64,000 bases of DNA from ZC4RG35 sp964388105 (GTDB lineage: Bacteria; Actinomycetota; Acidimicrobiia; Spongiisociales; ZC4RG35). This document shows positions 54,230-62,116 of the stretch, one piece after another (within the stretch, counting starts at the first letter, position 1; every line of letters starts with the position of its first letter). The DNA lies in the NCBI GenBank assembly GCA_964388105.1, contig CAYLYQ010000001.1:50764-114763 (forward strand), read 5' to 3'. Below the pieces are notes generated by a model. It worked only from the letters and a program-made list of their open reading frames with translations, was not told the origin of the DNA and made no database searches. The translations under genes and the position numbers were made by a program.

Positions 54230-56770
54230 TTGGCCGACAGCTCATTCCGATTGCCGCGTGGCATCGTCCCCCAGCACTACGACATCCGACTCGACCTCGA
54301 CTTCGATCACTTCACCTTCGCGGGAGAAGTGGGAATCGACCTGCGGGTCGACCAGCCGTCTTCCGAGGTGGTGCTCAACACCGCCGAGATCGACATCAAG
54401 GAGGCCTTCCTCACCTCCGGGGGCGACAGGCTCGGGATCACCGGCATCGCCTACGACGAGAAGTACGAGCGGGCCACGCTCTCCCTCGAGTCGGAGCTCG
54501 CGCCGGGCGACTACCGGCTGACCATCGATTACACGGGAATCATCAACGACCAGCTGAAGGGCCTCTACCGCTCTGTCTACCGGGACGACGAAGGCAACGA
54601 GCACCCGATCGCCACATCGCAGTGCCAGGCCACCGACGCCCGCCGCGTGCTGCCCTGCTGGGACGAGCCCGACTTCAAGGCCACCTTCCAGACGACGATG
54701 GTGGTGCCTCCCGGCCTGGAGGCCTACTCCAACTCCCGCGAGCTGGAGCGTGTCGAGGGCGACGGCAAGGTCGAGTTCCGCTTCGCCAAGACGATGAAGA
54801 TGTCCACCTACCTGCTGGCCTTCATCGCCGGGCCGTTCGAAGCCACCGAGCCGGCCGTCTCCCGGGGCATCCCCATCCGGATCATCGTCCCTCGCGGCAA
54901 GCTCCACCTCACCGAGGTCGCCCTGGAGAACGCGGTGTTCTGCTTCGAGTACCTCTCCGACTACTACGGGATCCCCTACCCGGCCGACAAGCTCGACCAC
55001 ATCGCCATCCCCGACTTCGCCGCCGGAGCCATGGAGAACGTGGGCTTGATCACCTACCGGGACGCCTATCTGGTGATCGACAAGGCCAAGGCCTCCCAGG
55101 CGGAGCTGCAGAACAGCCTCGACGTGATCGGTCACGAGATCGCCCACCAGTGGTTCGGCAACCTGGTCACCATGGCCTGGTGGGAGGGTGCGTGGCTCAA
55201 CGAGGCCTTCGCGTCGTTCATGGAGATGAAGGCGACAGACGCCATGCGCCCCGAGTGGAAGCGGTGGCTGGCGTTCTCCAACGGCGAGGTCCCGTGGGCG
55301 ATGTCCACCGACCAGTTGGTCAGCACGCGCCCCATCGAGTTCGAGGTCAACGCCCCCGAAGAGGTGGACCAGATGTTCGACTCGATCACCTACGGCAAGG
55401 GCTCGGCGGTGCTCCACATGATCGACGAGTTCATCGGGGTGGAGAACTTCCGCACCGGCGTCGGCAACTACCTGCGGAAGCACGAGTACGCCAACACGAT
55501 CACCCGTGACCTGTGGGAGGGCCTCGACTCAGCGTCCGAGTGGCCCGTCTCCGAGATCATGGAGACCTGGGTGTACCAGCGCGGCTTCCCCCAGATCGAG
55601 GTCCGGATGGTGCCGGGCGGTGTAAGCCTCACCCAGCGCCGCTACCTGGTCGTCCCGGACGAGAGTGACACCACGCTCTGGAAGGTGCCGATCCAGCTCC
55701 GCTACTCGATCGACGGCGAGGTGCAGACCCGCAAGCTCCTCCTCGACGAGGACGAGACCGTCATCACCTTCGACGGCAACCTCGACTGGATCGTCGGCAA
55801 CGGCGGCGGCAACGGCTTCTACCGCACCGGGTACTGCGACACCAGCTTCGCCAAGCTGATCGCCAACCTCGCCAACCTCGACGACATCGAGCGTTACACC
55901 CTGGTCTCCGACACCCTCGCCTTCGTGCGATCTGGCCAGGCCGACAGCGCCCACTTCCTCGATCTCGTCGCCGGGTTCGGGGACGAGAGGGAGCACGCCA
56001 TCTGGTCGATCATCGTCGGCGGGCTGGGGACGATCGAGCACCACGCCCTCGAGGAGTCGGTGCGACCGGCGTTCGAGGAGTTCGTCCGCGGGCTGCTCGG
56101 GCCGACGGCGGCCCGGATGGGCTGGGAACCGGGCCCCAACGACTCCGACCTGGAGCGGAAGCTCCGCGGGGAGCTGATCGCCGCCATGGGGGCCCTAGGC
56201 CGCGACACCGGGACCATCGATCGGTGCAGGGCAATCGTTCGCGACCTGCTCGCCGGAGGGTCGGCCGATCCGGAGGTGACGACCGCCGCCCTGACCGTGT
56301 TCGCCCGGTTCGGGACCCAGGAGGACTACGACGCCCTGTGGCAGGCCTACCGCGAGGCGACCACTCCGCTCGACCAGGTCCGGTACCTGCGGTCCGTGGC
56401 GGGTGTCGCCGAGGAAGACTTGGCGGTGTCCACCATGGACAAGGTCGTGGATGGCGACATCCGCACCCAGGACGGGTTCTGGGTGTTCGCCCGGCTGCTC
56501 ATGGGCAAGTCGGGCCCGGCCGTGTGGCGCAACGCCGCTGCGCGCTGGGAGTCGGTGCTCGAGGCCATGCCCGGGCTCACCAAGGTTCGCATCGCCGAAG
56601 GGATCTCAGCCCTCTCGCAACCAGACGTCGCCGCCGAGGTGAAGGCCTTCCTGGCCGAGCACCCGATCCCGGAGGCGACACGGTCGATCCAGCAGAACCT
56701 GGAGAAGCTGGACGCCAACGTGCGACTGCGTGCCCGCGAGACCGAGGTCGTGTCGGACTACTTCTCGTAA
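54230..56770 (+). CDS. pepN: aminopeptidase N (M1 family)
   Basis: Zinc aminopeptidase of 846 residues with the standard M1 layout. The N-terminal beta domain starts FRLPRGIVPQHYDIRLDLD; GAMENVGLITY is the exopeptidase motif near 265; HEIAHQWFGN with the downstream NEAFASF Glu forms the zinc site near 300-325; an ERAP1-like helical C-terminal domain follows. It is cytosolic (no signal peptide). The TTG at 54230 has AGGAG nine bases upstream; the long frame before it lies antisense to serB. A dispersed repeat copy follows the stop. Confidence 0.95.
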   Translation: MADSSFRLPRGIVPQHYDIRLDLDFDHFTFAGEVGIDLRVDQPSSEVVLNTAEIDIKEAFLTSGGDRLGITGIAYDEKYERATLSLESELAPGDYRLTIDYTGIINDQLKGLYRSVYRDDEGNEHPIATSQCQATDARRVLPCWDEPDFKATFQTTMVVPPGLEAYSNSRELERVEGDGKVEFRFAKTMKMSTYLLAFIAGPFEATEPAVSRGIPIRIIVPRGKLHLTEVALENAVFCFEYLSDYYGIPYPADKLDHIAIPDFAAGAMENVGLITYRDAYLVIDKAKASQAELQNSLDVIGHEIAHQWFGNLVTMAWWEGAWLNEAFASFMEMKATDAMRPEWKRWLAFSNGEVPWAMSTDQLVSTRPIEFEVNAPEEVDQMFDSITYGKGSAVLHMIDEFIGVENFRTGVGNYLRKHEYANTITRDLWEGLDSASEWPVSEIMETWVYQRGFPQIEVRMVPGGVSLTQRRYLVVPDESDTTLWKVPIQLRYSIDGEVQTRKLLLDEDETVITFDGNLDWIVGNGGGNGFYRTGYCDTSFAKLIANLANLDDIERYTLVSDTLAFVRSGQADSAHFLDLVAGFGDEREHAIWSIIVGGLGTIEHHALEESVRPAFEEFVRGLLGPTAARMGWEPGPNDSDLERKLRGELIAAMGALGRDTGTIDRCRAIVRDLLAGGSADPEVTTAALTVFARFGTQEDYDALWQAYREATTPLDQVRYLRSVAGVAEEDLAVSTMDKVVDGDIRTQDGFWVFARLLMGKSGPAVWRNAAARWESVLEAMPGLTKVRIAEGISALSQPDVAAEVKAFLAEHPIPEATRSIQQNLEKLDANVRLRARETEVVSDYFS

Positions 56771-56775
56771 CTCAA

Positions 56776-56860
56776 AGGATGTCTCCCCCACTCGTGGGGG
56801 AGTACCGGCGCAGCCGGGGAGGGGGTCGGTTCCGAAGTCCAGTACGGCCTGACGCGGCCC
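56776..56860 (+). repeat. dispersed hairpin repeat, copy D1
   Basis: Six bases after the pepN stop begins GGATGT, then the hairpin CTCCCCCAC-TC-GTGGGGGAG (56783-56802), a CCGGC-GCA-GCCGG hairpin and the tail GGGGGTCGGTTCC. It matches copy B over most of its length and is in the sense orientation relative to pepN. Confidence 0.8.
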
Positions 56861-56876
56861 GAGATCTTCTTGTGCA

Positions 56877-56928
56877 GAACCGACCCCCTACCCGCAAGCG
56901 GGTCCCTTCCCCCGCTACGCGGGGGACA
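56877..56928 (-). repeat. dispersed hairpin repeat, copy D2 (inverted)
   Basis: A diverged copy in the opposite orientation: tail GAACCGACCCCCT, hairpin ACCCGC-AA-GCGGGT (56890-56903) and hairpin TCCCCCGC-TAC-GCGGGGGA (56908-56926). With D1 it forms a head-to-head pair between convergent pepN and rplL, one copy per gene end. Confidence 0.7.
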
Positions 56929-56931
56929 CTT

Positions 56932-56951
56932 GCGCAAGCATTCGCTTGCGC
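56932..56951 (-). terminator. rplL terminator hairpin
   Basis: GCGCAAGC-GAAT-GCTTGCGC on the minus strand is an 8-bp perfect stem beginning four bases after the rplL stop. It lies between the gene and repeat copy D2. Confidence 0.7.
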
Positions 56952-56955
56952 GGAA

Positions 56956-57354
56956 TCACTGCAGCTCGACCGTGGCGCCGGCGGCCTCGAGGACCTCCTT
57001 CGCCTTCTGAGCGGCGTCCGGGTCGGCGGCTTCCAGCACCTTGGCGGGAGCGCCGTCGACGAGGTCCTTGGCCTCCTTGAGGCCGAGGCTGGTCAGAGCG
57101 CGCACTTCCTTGATCACCTGGATCTTCTGAGCGCCCGCGCTGGTGATGACGACGTCGAACTCGTCCTTCTCCTCGGCGGCGGGGGCACCGTCACCGGCAC
57201 CGCCAGCTGCCGGAGCGGCAGCCATGGCGATCGGAGCGGCAGCGGTCACTTCGAACTTCTCCTCGAACGCATCGAGGAACTCCTTGAGCTCGAGGACGGT
57301 CATCTCCTCGAATACGGAGAGCAGGTCCTCCGTCGACATCTTGGTCTTGGCCAT
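56956..57354 (-). CDS. rplL: 50S ribosomal protein L7/L12
   Basis: Stalk protein of 132 residues: an N-terminal dimerisation helix region (STEDLLSVFEEMTVLELKE), an Ala/Gly-rich hinge, and the C-terminal factor-binding domain (KIQVIKEVRALTSLGLKEAKDLVDG). ATG 57354 is chosen because GGAGG lies seven bases upstream; the ATG at 57360 overlaps the rplJ stop as ATGA but is too close to the ribosome site. It is the last gene of the rplJL operon. Confidence 0.97.
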   Translation of the reverse strand: MAKTKMSTEDLLSVFEEMTVLELKEFLDAFEEKFEVTAAAPIAMAAAPAAGGAGDGAPAAEEKDEFDVVITSAGAQKIQVIKEVRALTSLGLKEAKDLVDGAPAKVLEAADPDAAQKAKEVLEAAGATVELQ

Positions 57355-57356
57355 TT

Positions 57357-57968
57357 TCATTCCTCCTCGGCCGCGGCGGCCGTGGTCTCGGTGGGCTCGT
57401 CCTCCACGGGCGCGGGCGCCTCTTCGGCGGCCGGGACCGGAGCGGGCTCGCCCGATTCCTTCTTGTCCAAAAGCTGACTGAACATCGAGGCTGCGTTGCG
57501 CGTGAACGACGCGAACATGCCCGCCGCCGCGTAGAGCGGCGCCTTGGCCGCACCGGCGAACTTGGCGAGCAGGACCTCACGCGGCTCGATCTCGGCGAGC
57601 CGAGAGACCTCCTCGGGTGTGAGGACCTGTCCCGACAGGTAGCCGGCCTTGAGCACCAGCGAGTCGCCGGTCTTGGCGAAGTCCTTGAGCGCCTTGGCAG
57701 TGGCCACCGGGTCACGATTGGCGAATGCGAGCGCGGTGGGCCCGATCAGGTGGTCGTCCAAGCCCGTGATCCCGGCGTCTCCGGCGGCGAGCCGGGCCAG
57801 GGTCATCTTCACGACCTTGTACTCGGCGCCACTGTCACGAAGGGCACGACGAAGCTCGGAGACAGCCTTGACCGAGAGCCCCCGGTACTCCGTGAGGAAT
57901 ACCGCTTCGGCGCTCTCCAGCTTCTCTCGAATGTCTTGTACTGCTTGGACCTTTTCTGGTCTTGGCAT
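57357..57968 (-). CDS. rplJ: 50S ribosomal protein L10
   Basis: A 203-residue L10 that anchors L7/L12 dimers on the ribosome. RPEKVQAVQDIREKLESAEAVFLTEYRGLSV is the conserved start; the C-terminal helix that binds L12 is followed by an unusually long Ala/Pro/Glu tail ending in AAAAEEE, typical of high-GC actinobacteria. TAGGAG lies eight bases before the ATG. A structured leader with an L10-binding fold and a transcription attenuator precedes the gene. Confidence 0.97.
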   Translation of the reverse strand: MPRPEKVQAVQDIREKLESAEAVFLTEYRGLSVKAVSELRRALRDSGAEYKVVKMTLARLAAGDAGITGLDDHLIGPTALAFANRDPVATAKALKDFAKTGDSLVLKAGYLSGQVLTPEEVSRLAEIEPREVLLAKFAGAAKAPLYAAAGMFASFTRNAASMFSQLLDKKESGEPAPVPAAEEAPAPVEDEPTETTAAAAEEE

Positions 57969-57991
57969 TTTCTTCTCCTACAACGATCAAA

Positions 57992-58101
57992 CCCCTCGGC
58001 CGAACGAACGAGGGGCTTCGAGAGAAGCAACCTGCGCTGGTGGGATCACTCCCATTCTGTCGATGACGCCAGCGGTCTTCGGCCGTGGTATTGGTGTTGC
58101 G
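57992..58101 (-). promoter_or_regulatory. L10 leader with attenuator hairpin
   Basis: The rplJ leader on the minus strand contains GACCGCTGG...CCAGCGCAGG with an inner GGGA/TCCC hairpin, resembling the L10-L12-binding kink-turn leader (Rfam L10_leader). It is followed by CCCCTCG-N10-CGAGGGG and TTTGATC (58015-57992), a terminator-like stem 24 bases before the start codon. Autogenous control by L10 is known for this leader class; the structural match was drawn by eye. Confidence 0.6.
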
Positions 58102-58107
58102 AGCGTC

Positions 58108-58113
58108 AGTGTA
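58108..58113 (-). promoter_or_regulatory. rplJ -10 box
   Basis: TACACT on the minus strand would start transcription near 58101, at the 5' edge of the L10 leader. No good -35 is seen; repeat hairpin F occupies that region. Confidence 0.45.
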
Positions 58114-58133
58114 TCAGGTGCTGTGTTGCATGT

Positions 58134-58158
58134 GTCCCCCACGCTCCGCGTGGGGGAC
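58134..58158. repeat. dispersed hairpin repeat, copy F (core only)
   Basis: GTCCCCCACGC-TCC-GCGTGGGGGAC is an 11-bp perfect hairpin related to the core of the repeat family but without the second hairpin or tail. Unlike other copies it lies upstream of a gene, next to the rplJ promoter. Confidence 0.65.
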
Positions 58159-58418
58159 TAATCCCTTCCAGATTTTCCCTGGACACGTGTGGCGGCCCGC
58201 GCGACACTTGGGGCGTTGACAATTGGGGGTTTCCGTGAAAACGGCGGAACCCTGACCGCCCCCGCCGAGCTCACGGACCCGCAGAGGGCCACGAGGCCGA
58301 CCGAGACCAGCCCCTACCCTGGTCCACAGAGAGAGTGTCGGTCGCGTGCGGACGGTGGACCTGGCAAACCGGTAGCCCCGGAGCGATGAGTCCGATGCCG
58401 CGGAAGCCCCCAAGCCCT
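58159..58418. other. gene-free stretch between rplJ promoter and rplA terminator
   Basis: This is the main part of the only gap above 300 bases (57969-58453). I see no convincing ORF. It holds GGGTTTCCG/CGGAACCC (about 58226-58254) and GGTCCAC/GTGGACC (58321-58327 with 58355-58361) inverted repeats, a TTGACA at about 58217, and a plus-strand TACCCT at 58315-58320 that could start a short RNA ending at the 58419-58450 hairpin. It could equally be an extended rplJ leader or promoter region. Confidence 0.4.
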
Positions 58419-58450
58419 AAGAGGAAGGCCCCCGAGGGGGCCTTTCTCTT
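58419..58450. terminator. rplA terminator hairpin
   Basis: AAGAG-G-AAGGCCCCC-GA-GGGGGCCTT-T-CTCTT forms a stem of about 15 bp, three bases after the rplA stop. The flanking A/T residues would make it work in both directions. Confidence 0.8.
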
Positions 58451-58453
58451 GGA

Positions 58454-59167
58454 TCAGCGAGCGAGAGCGGCGAGGTCCTCGATGCGGCCGACGTCGACCT
58501 TGACGCCCGGCCCCATGGTCGAAGACACGGTGAGGCTCCTGACGTAGCGGCCCTTGGCCGCCGCAGGCTTGGCTCGCACCAGTTCGGCCGAGAGGGCGGC
58601 GAGGTTGCCGACCAATTGGTCGATATCGAAGGAGGCCTTGCCGACCGGCACGTGGACGTTCCCGTATCGGTCGTTCCGGTACTCGATCCGGCCGCCCTTG
58701 AACTCGGTGACCGCCTTAGCCACTTCCTGCGTCACGGTGCCGGCCTTGGGATTGGGCATGAGGCCGCGTGGTCCGAGCACACGCCCGAGCTTGCCGACCT
58801 CGGCCATCATGTCAGGTGTGGCGATGGCGATGTCGAAATCGAGGGCCCTGCCCCCCTGGATCGCCTCCACCAGCTCCACGCCACCAACGACGTCGGCCCC
58901 TGCCTCGGTGGCTTCCTTCTCGAGGGCGGGTGGGCAGAACACGGCGACCCGCACGTTCTTGCCGGTGCCGTGGGGGAGGGGAACCGTGCCGCGTACCAGC
59001 TGGTCCGCTTTGCGGGCGTCGATGCCGAGTACGAACACGGCCTCGATGGTCTCGTCGAACTTCGCCGAGGCGAGGCTCTTCACCAGTTCCAGCGCCTCGG
59101 CCGCCGGGTAGGCCGTCATCTTGTCGTAGCGCGAGGACGCCTCGCGGTACTTCTTTCCGTGTGCCAT
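58454..59167 (-). CDS. rplA: 50S ribosomal protein L1
   Basis: A 237-residue L1 that binds 23S rRNA at the mobile L1 stalk and is often a translational repressor of rplKA. GKKYREASSRYDK and YPAAEALELVKSLASAKFDETIEA open the protein; RVLGPRGLMPNPKAGTV and GGRIEYRNDRYGNVHVPVGK are invariant segments. ATG 59167 has AAAGGAG six bases upstream. A strong terminator directly follows, separating it from rplJ. Confidence 0.97.
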   Translation of the reverse strand: MAHGKKYREASSRYDKMTAYPAAEALELVKSLASAKFDETIEAVFVLGIDARKADQLVRGTVPLPHGTGKNVRVAVFCPPALEKEATEAGADVVGGVELVEAIQGGRALDFDIAIATPDMMAEVGKLGRVLGPRGLMPNPKAGTVTQEVAKAVTEFKGGRIEYRNDRYGNVHVPVGKASFDIDQLVGNLAALSAELVRAKPAAAKGRYVRSLTVSSTMGPGVKVDVGRIEDLAALAR

Positions 59168-59246
59168 GTGCTCTCCTTTGTGGTTCAGGCGGCCCGGCAC
59201 GGGCCTCCCACTTCGAGGCAGCGGCCGCGCCGCTGCCGTACCTGGA

Positions 59247-59675
59247 CTAACCCTCGACGGTGATTCCCATCGAGCGGGCAGTCCCCTCGATGATCTTCAT
59301 CGCGGCCTCGACGTCGTTGGCGTTGAGGTCGACCATCTTCTGCTCGGCGATCTCGCGCACTTGCGCGGAGGTCACCCTGCCCACCTTCGTCTTGTTCGGC
59401 TCGCCGGAGCCCTTGTCCACGCGCGCCGCCTGCCGCAGCAGACCTGCCGCCGGGGGCGTCTTGGTGACGAAGGTGAACGACCTGTCCTCGTAGATCGAGA
59501 TCTCGGCCGGGATGATCTGGCCCCGCTGGTTGGCGGTGGCGTCGTTGTACGCCTTGACGAAGTCCATCAGGTTGACGCCGTGCGGGCCGAGGACCGTGCC
59601 CACAGGGGGCGCCGGTGTGGCCTGTCCAGCGGGCAGCTGGATCTTCACGGTGGTGACGAGTCTCTTCCTAGCCAT
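59247..59675 (-). CDS. rplK: 50S ribosomal protein L11
   Basis: A 142-residue L11 of the GTPase-associated centre, target of thiopeptides. KIQLPAGQATPAPPVGTVLGPHGVN is the conserved N-terminal domain and the C-terminal rRNA-binding domain ends with ANDVEAAMKIIEGTARSMGI. ATG 59675 has GAAGGAA upstream. It lies seven bases after nusG and 79 bases before rplA, in the standard secE-nusG-rplK-rplA order. Confidence 0.97.
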   Translation of the reverse strand: MARKRLVTTVKIQLPAGQATPAPPVGTVLGPHGVNLMDFVKAYNDATANQRGQIIPAEISIYEDRSFTFVTKTPPAAGLLRQAARVDKGSGEPNKTKVGRVTSAQVREIAEQKMVDLNANDVEAAMKIIEGTARSMGITVEG

Positions 59676-59682
59676 TTCCTTC

Positions 59683-60321
59683 TCAGTTCTTCTGGATGTC
59701 GTCGAAGCCGAGCTCGACAGGGGTGTCGCGCCCGAAGATGTTGACGAGGACCACGACCTTCTGCTGGTCGATGTTGATCTCCTCGATGACCCCGTTGAAG
59801 TCGGCAAACGGGCCGGTGACGACGCGCACCTGCTCGCCGACCTCCCATTCGGGCTTGAACCGGGGCTTGGCCTTCTCCTCTTCCTCTTGCACGCCGAGGA
59901 AGCGCTCCACCTCGCGGCGGGAGAGCGGACTCGGCTTCTGGGCATTGCCGGCGACGAAGCCGGTGACGCCAGGGGTGTTGCGCACGGCGTACCAGGAGTC
60001 GTCGTCGAGGGTCATCCGGACGAGGATGTATCCGGGGAACACCTTGCGCGGAACGGTGACCTTCTTGCCGCCCTTGAACTCGACCACGTCCTCCATGGGG
60101 ATGTGGACCTCGAAGATCCGGTCCTCCATGTGCATCGATTGGATGCGTGTCTCGAGGTTGGCCTTGACCTTGTTCTCGTACCCCGAGTAGGAGTGGATGA
60201 CGTACCAGTCGCCGGGGAGGTCGAACGGGCTGAGGGGGCGCGGGGCCTCCGACTCGGTCGACGCCTCGTCCTCGGCGAGTGCCTCGTGGAGCTCGACCAC
60301 GGGATCAGGCGCCTGGGTCAC
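59683..60321 (-). CDS. nusG: transcription termination/antitermination protein NusG
   Basis: A 212-residue NusG. The NGN domain starts after an acidic extension of about 38 residues at DWYVIHSYSGYENKVK and includes FPGYILVRM and NTPGVTGFVG-like NTPGVTGFVAGN; the KOW domain has VGEQVRVVTGPFADFNGVIEEI. The acidic N-terminal extension is typical of actinobacteria. GTG 60321 overlaps the secE stop as GTGA. Confidence 0.96.
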   Translation of the reverse strand: MTQAPDPVVELHEALAEDEASTESEAPRPLSPFDLPGDWYVIHSYSGYENKVKANLETRIQSMHMEDRIFEVHIPMEDVVEFKGGKKVTVPRKVFPGYILVRMTLDDDSWYAVRNTPGVTGFVAGNAQKPSPLSRREVERFLGVQEEEEKAKPRFKPEWEVGEQVRVVTGPFADFNGVIEEINIDQQKVVVLVNIFGRDTPVELGFDDIQKN

Positions 60322-60650
60322 GTTCCCCTCTCGATCAGCCAGATGACGGCCTGCTTGGCGACAACGTCCAGTCCGAACACCACGGCGGTGAGGACGGCGG
60401 TGGTGATCAGAGTGACGGTGGTGAAGGCGATCATCTGCTCGCGGTTGGGCCAGGTGACCTTGCGGAGCTCGACCCGCACCTCGTGCAGGTATTCGCCGAT
60501 CCTGCGGAAGAAGCTCTTCCGCTCGCCCGTGCCCTGGGCGCGCGACTGCATGGCGGCAGCGCGCTTCTGTGCCGGGCTCGGGCCCGTCTCCTCGGCCTTC
60601 TTGCGACGTCGCTCCTCGGCCTCCTGGAGTCGACGCATCTCTCTGTTCAT
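60318..60650 (-). CDS. secE: preprotein translocase subunit SecE
   Basis: A 110-residue SecE: a charged N-terminal extension rich in Arg, Glu and Lys, the amphipathic helix FFRRIGEYLHEVRVELRKVTWPNREQ with the invariant TWP, and one transmembrane helix (about 80-102). ATG 60650 is chosen over frames running back into the tRNA gene; GGGAAG is a weak ribosome site. It lies between tRNA-Trp and nusG, as in most bacteria. Confidence 0.95.
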   Translation of the reverse strand: MNREMRRLQEAEERRRKKAEETGPSPAQKRAAAMQSRAQGTGERKSFFRRIGEYLHEVRVELRKVTWPNREQMIAFTTVTLITTAVLTAVVFGLDVVAKQAVIWLIERGT

Positions 60651-60683
60651 GTTCTTCCCGTAATCACACGTTGTCGGGTTTGG

Positions 60684-60757
60684 CAGGGGCGGAGGGACTC
60701 GAACCCCCATCCTCCGGTTTTGGAGACCGGCGCTCTACCAATTCGAGCTACACCCCT
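60684..60757 (-). tRNA. tRNA-Trp (anticodon CCA)
   Basis: On the minus strand the cloverleaf has acceptor AGGGGTG/CGCCCCT (one G-U), D stem GCTC/GAGC, anticodon stem CCGGT/ACCGG with loop CTCCAAA, and T arm GGGGG-TTCGAGT-CCCTC. The discriminator is G and CCA is not encoded. Its place before secE is the usual one. Confidence 0.95.
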
Positions 60758-60833
60758 AGGGGGTTCGCGGGACACCTGAGTATAAGAGCGAGGAGGCCGT
60801 TTGCGTAAATGCCGCCCCTCGGTCGGGAAGCCC

Positions 60834-60980
60834 TCAGGAGGCCTCTCGAGGTCGGGCCGTCATGTCTTCCACCGCGGGAGAGGCGGCACAGTTCGGACAG
60901 GGATCTCCCGGCAGGCGATCTTCGGAGATCGTCCCGCACTCGGCACAGACCTCGTGCATCCAGCAGGCCGGATCACCCAT
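60834..60980 (-). CDS. small CxxC zinc-ribbon protein, 48 residues
   Basis: A short unannotated-type gene. The protein reads MGDPACWMHEVCAECGTISE at the start and has a second pair in DPCPNCAA, giving CxxC-x17-CxxC, a zinc-ribbon spacing, plus an extra Cys near the start. Small proteins beginning DPACWMxxVCxECG are common in actinobacteria but their function is unknown to me. ATG 60980 overlaps the end of the upstream membrane protein by eight bases, suggesting coupling. No separate promoter is visible. Confidence 0.75.
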   Translation of the reverse strand: MGDPACWMHEVCAECGTISEDRLPGDPCPNCAASPAVEDMTARPREAS

Positions 60981-61722
60981 CGACGGGGGCCACTTCGGTC
61001 GGGCGGCGCGGTTCTTCGACGTCCGTCAATCGTCCCCGGTTCTCTGTGGCCTCGAGCGACAGCACGGTTCTCCGGATCGCCAGCAAAGCCAGCCCTCCGG
61101 TCAGGATCAGAACCAGGGCAATCATCTCCATGCCTTCCTGAATGCCCATGAGAAGGAAGTCCCCGGCCTCCATCGTCATCCCGCTGGTCCAGGAGAGAGT
61201 CCTCATGTAGTTCATGTGCTCCAGCTGTTCGACACCGAAACCTCCCAGCCAGAAGACCCCGAGCCCGGTAGCCATCAAGACCCCTGCCCGGCGCGGGACG
61301 GCGCGAAGAACTGCCCATGCCATCACGAGAAAGAGAGGCAGGAGCGCGAACCCGATGAGGGCAGTTCCCACCATGCCGTCGTCCCCCCGACCAGCGGTGT
61401 CGGCAACGCTGCTCCCCAGGCCTTCGTGGACCATCGCGACCTCATCGACGGCGTAGAGCACCAAACCGATACCGAGAACGGCAAGCGCCCGATAGCGATG
61501 CCCGTTGCGACGGCCCGCCGCGGCCGCTCCCAAGGCCAGAGCCCCGGCCACCAGGCCCAGAATCGAAGCATATGAAGTGCCGAAAGAGCCCTCCTCGCCA
61601 AGGTTGAACAGGCGAAAGCCTTCCCACTCCCCGTTGCCCAGGACGAAGTGGCCAGCGGTCAGAACTGCCGCTATTGCCGTCAGAACCAGACCCGCCGCGC
61701 GAACCGGAACCCGAAAATGCAC
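60973..61722 (-). CDS. seven-helix-like membrane protein
   Basis: A 249-residue polytopic membrane protein with about six or seven hydrophobic helices (about 9-27, 48-66, 77-97, 118-141, 150-168, 190-213). I do not recognise the family. His residues in AGHFVLG, VHEGLG and LEHMNYMR could bind a metal or cofactor, but this is speculative. GGAGG lies seven bases before the GTG at 61722. It lies 64 bases after the anti-sigma gene and its stop overlaps the small zinc-ribbon gene, so it may be part of the ECF module's output. Confidence 0.75.
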   Translation of the reverse strand: MHFRVPVRAAGLVLTAIAAVLTAGHFVLGNGEWEGFRLFNLGEEGSFGTSYASILGLVAGALALGAAAAGRRNGHRYRALAVLGIGLVLYAVDEVAMVHEGLGSSVADTAGRGDDGMVGTALIGFALLPLFLVMAWAVLRAVPRRAGVLMATGLGVFWLGGFGVEQLEHMNYMRTLSWTSGMTMEAGDFLLMGIQEGMEMIALVLILTGGLALLAIRRTVLSLEATENRGRLTDVEEPRRPTEVAPVDG

Positions 61723-61786
61723 TCAGAACCTCCCCATCGGATCCGAAATCTAGCGAGTGAGTCGTGCGATCGTGCCGGGCAAGCGG

Positions 61787-62116
61787 TCAATTCGCCCGGG
61801 GCCGAAGCCGCCAGATGATGATCGCCGCAGCCATGGACAGGAGGGTGGCGGCGACGGCCACCGGGCGTCGCCAGGACCGAGGGATGGCCAGATCCCCCTC
61901 CAGCGACGACATCACGCGCCACTCCAGGTCGGCCGGCGCCTCGTCGCGCTCCGATGACAGCTCTCTGAGCTCCCTCGCCGTTCTCACCATCGCCGCGCGG
62001 CGGGCCTGGCAGCGAAGACACGAGGAGGCGTGTGCCCGGAAGGGGCGCGCCACTGGGGTGTCCTCCACCGCGCTGTTGGCGACGAACGGGGCCGCCAGTT
62101 CGCAGACCAATCTCAC
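61787..62116 (-). CDS. membrane-bound zinc-finger anti-sigma factor
   Basis: A 109-residue protein with HxxxCxxC (HASSCLRC, about 29-36), a helical linker and one transmembrane helix (about 84-101) with a short basic end. This is the usual layout of membrane anti-sigma factors of the ZAS family. An N-terminal Cys (MRLVCELAAPF) may complete the zinc site. GTG 62116 overlaps the sigma stop as GTGA. It should hold the ECF factor inactive until an envelope signal releases it. Confidence 0.85.
   Translation of the reverse strand: MRLVCELAAPFVANSAVEDTPVARPFRAHASSCLRCQARRAAMVRTARELRELSSERDEAPADLEWRVMSSLEGDLAIPRSWRRPVAVAATLLSMAAAIIIWRLRPRAN

Noticed and set aside
58379..58404. A sequence resembling a hammerhead ribozyme core (CGATGAGTCC ... 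GGAAGC)
   Set aside because: The conserved CUGAUGA and GAAA core bases are not intact and stems I-III cannot be drawn convincingly.
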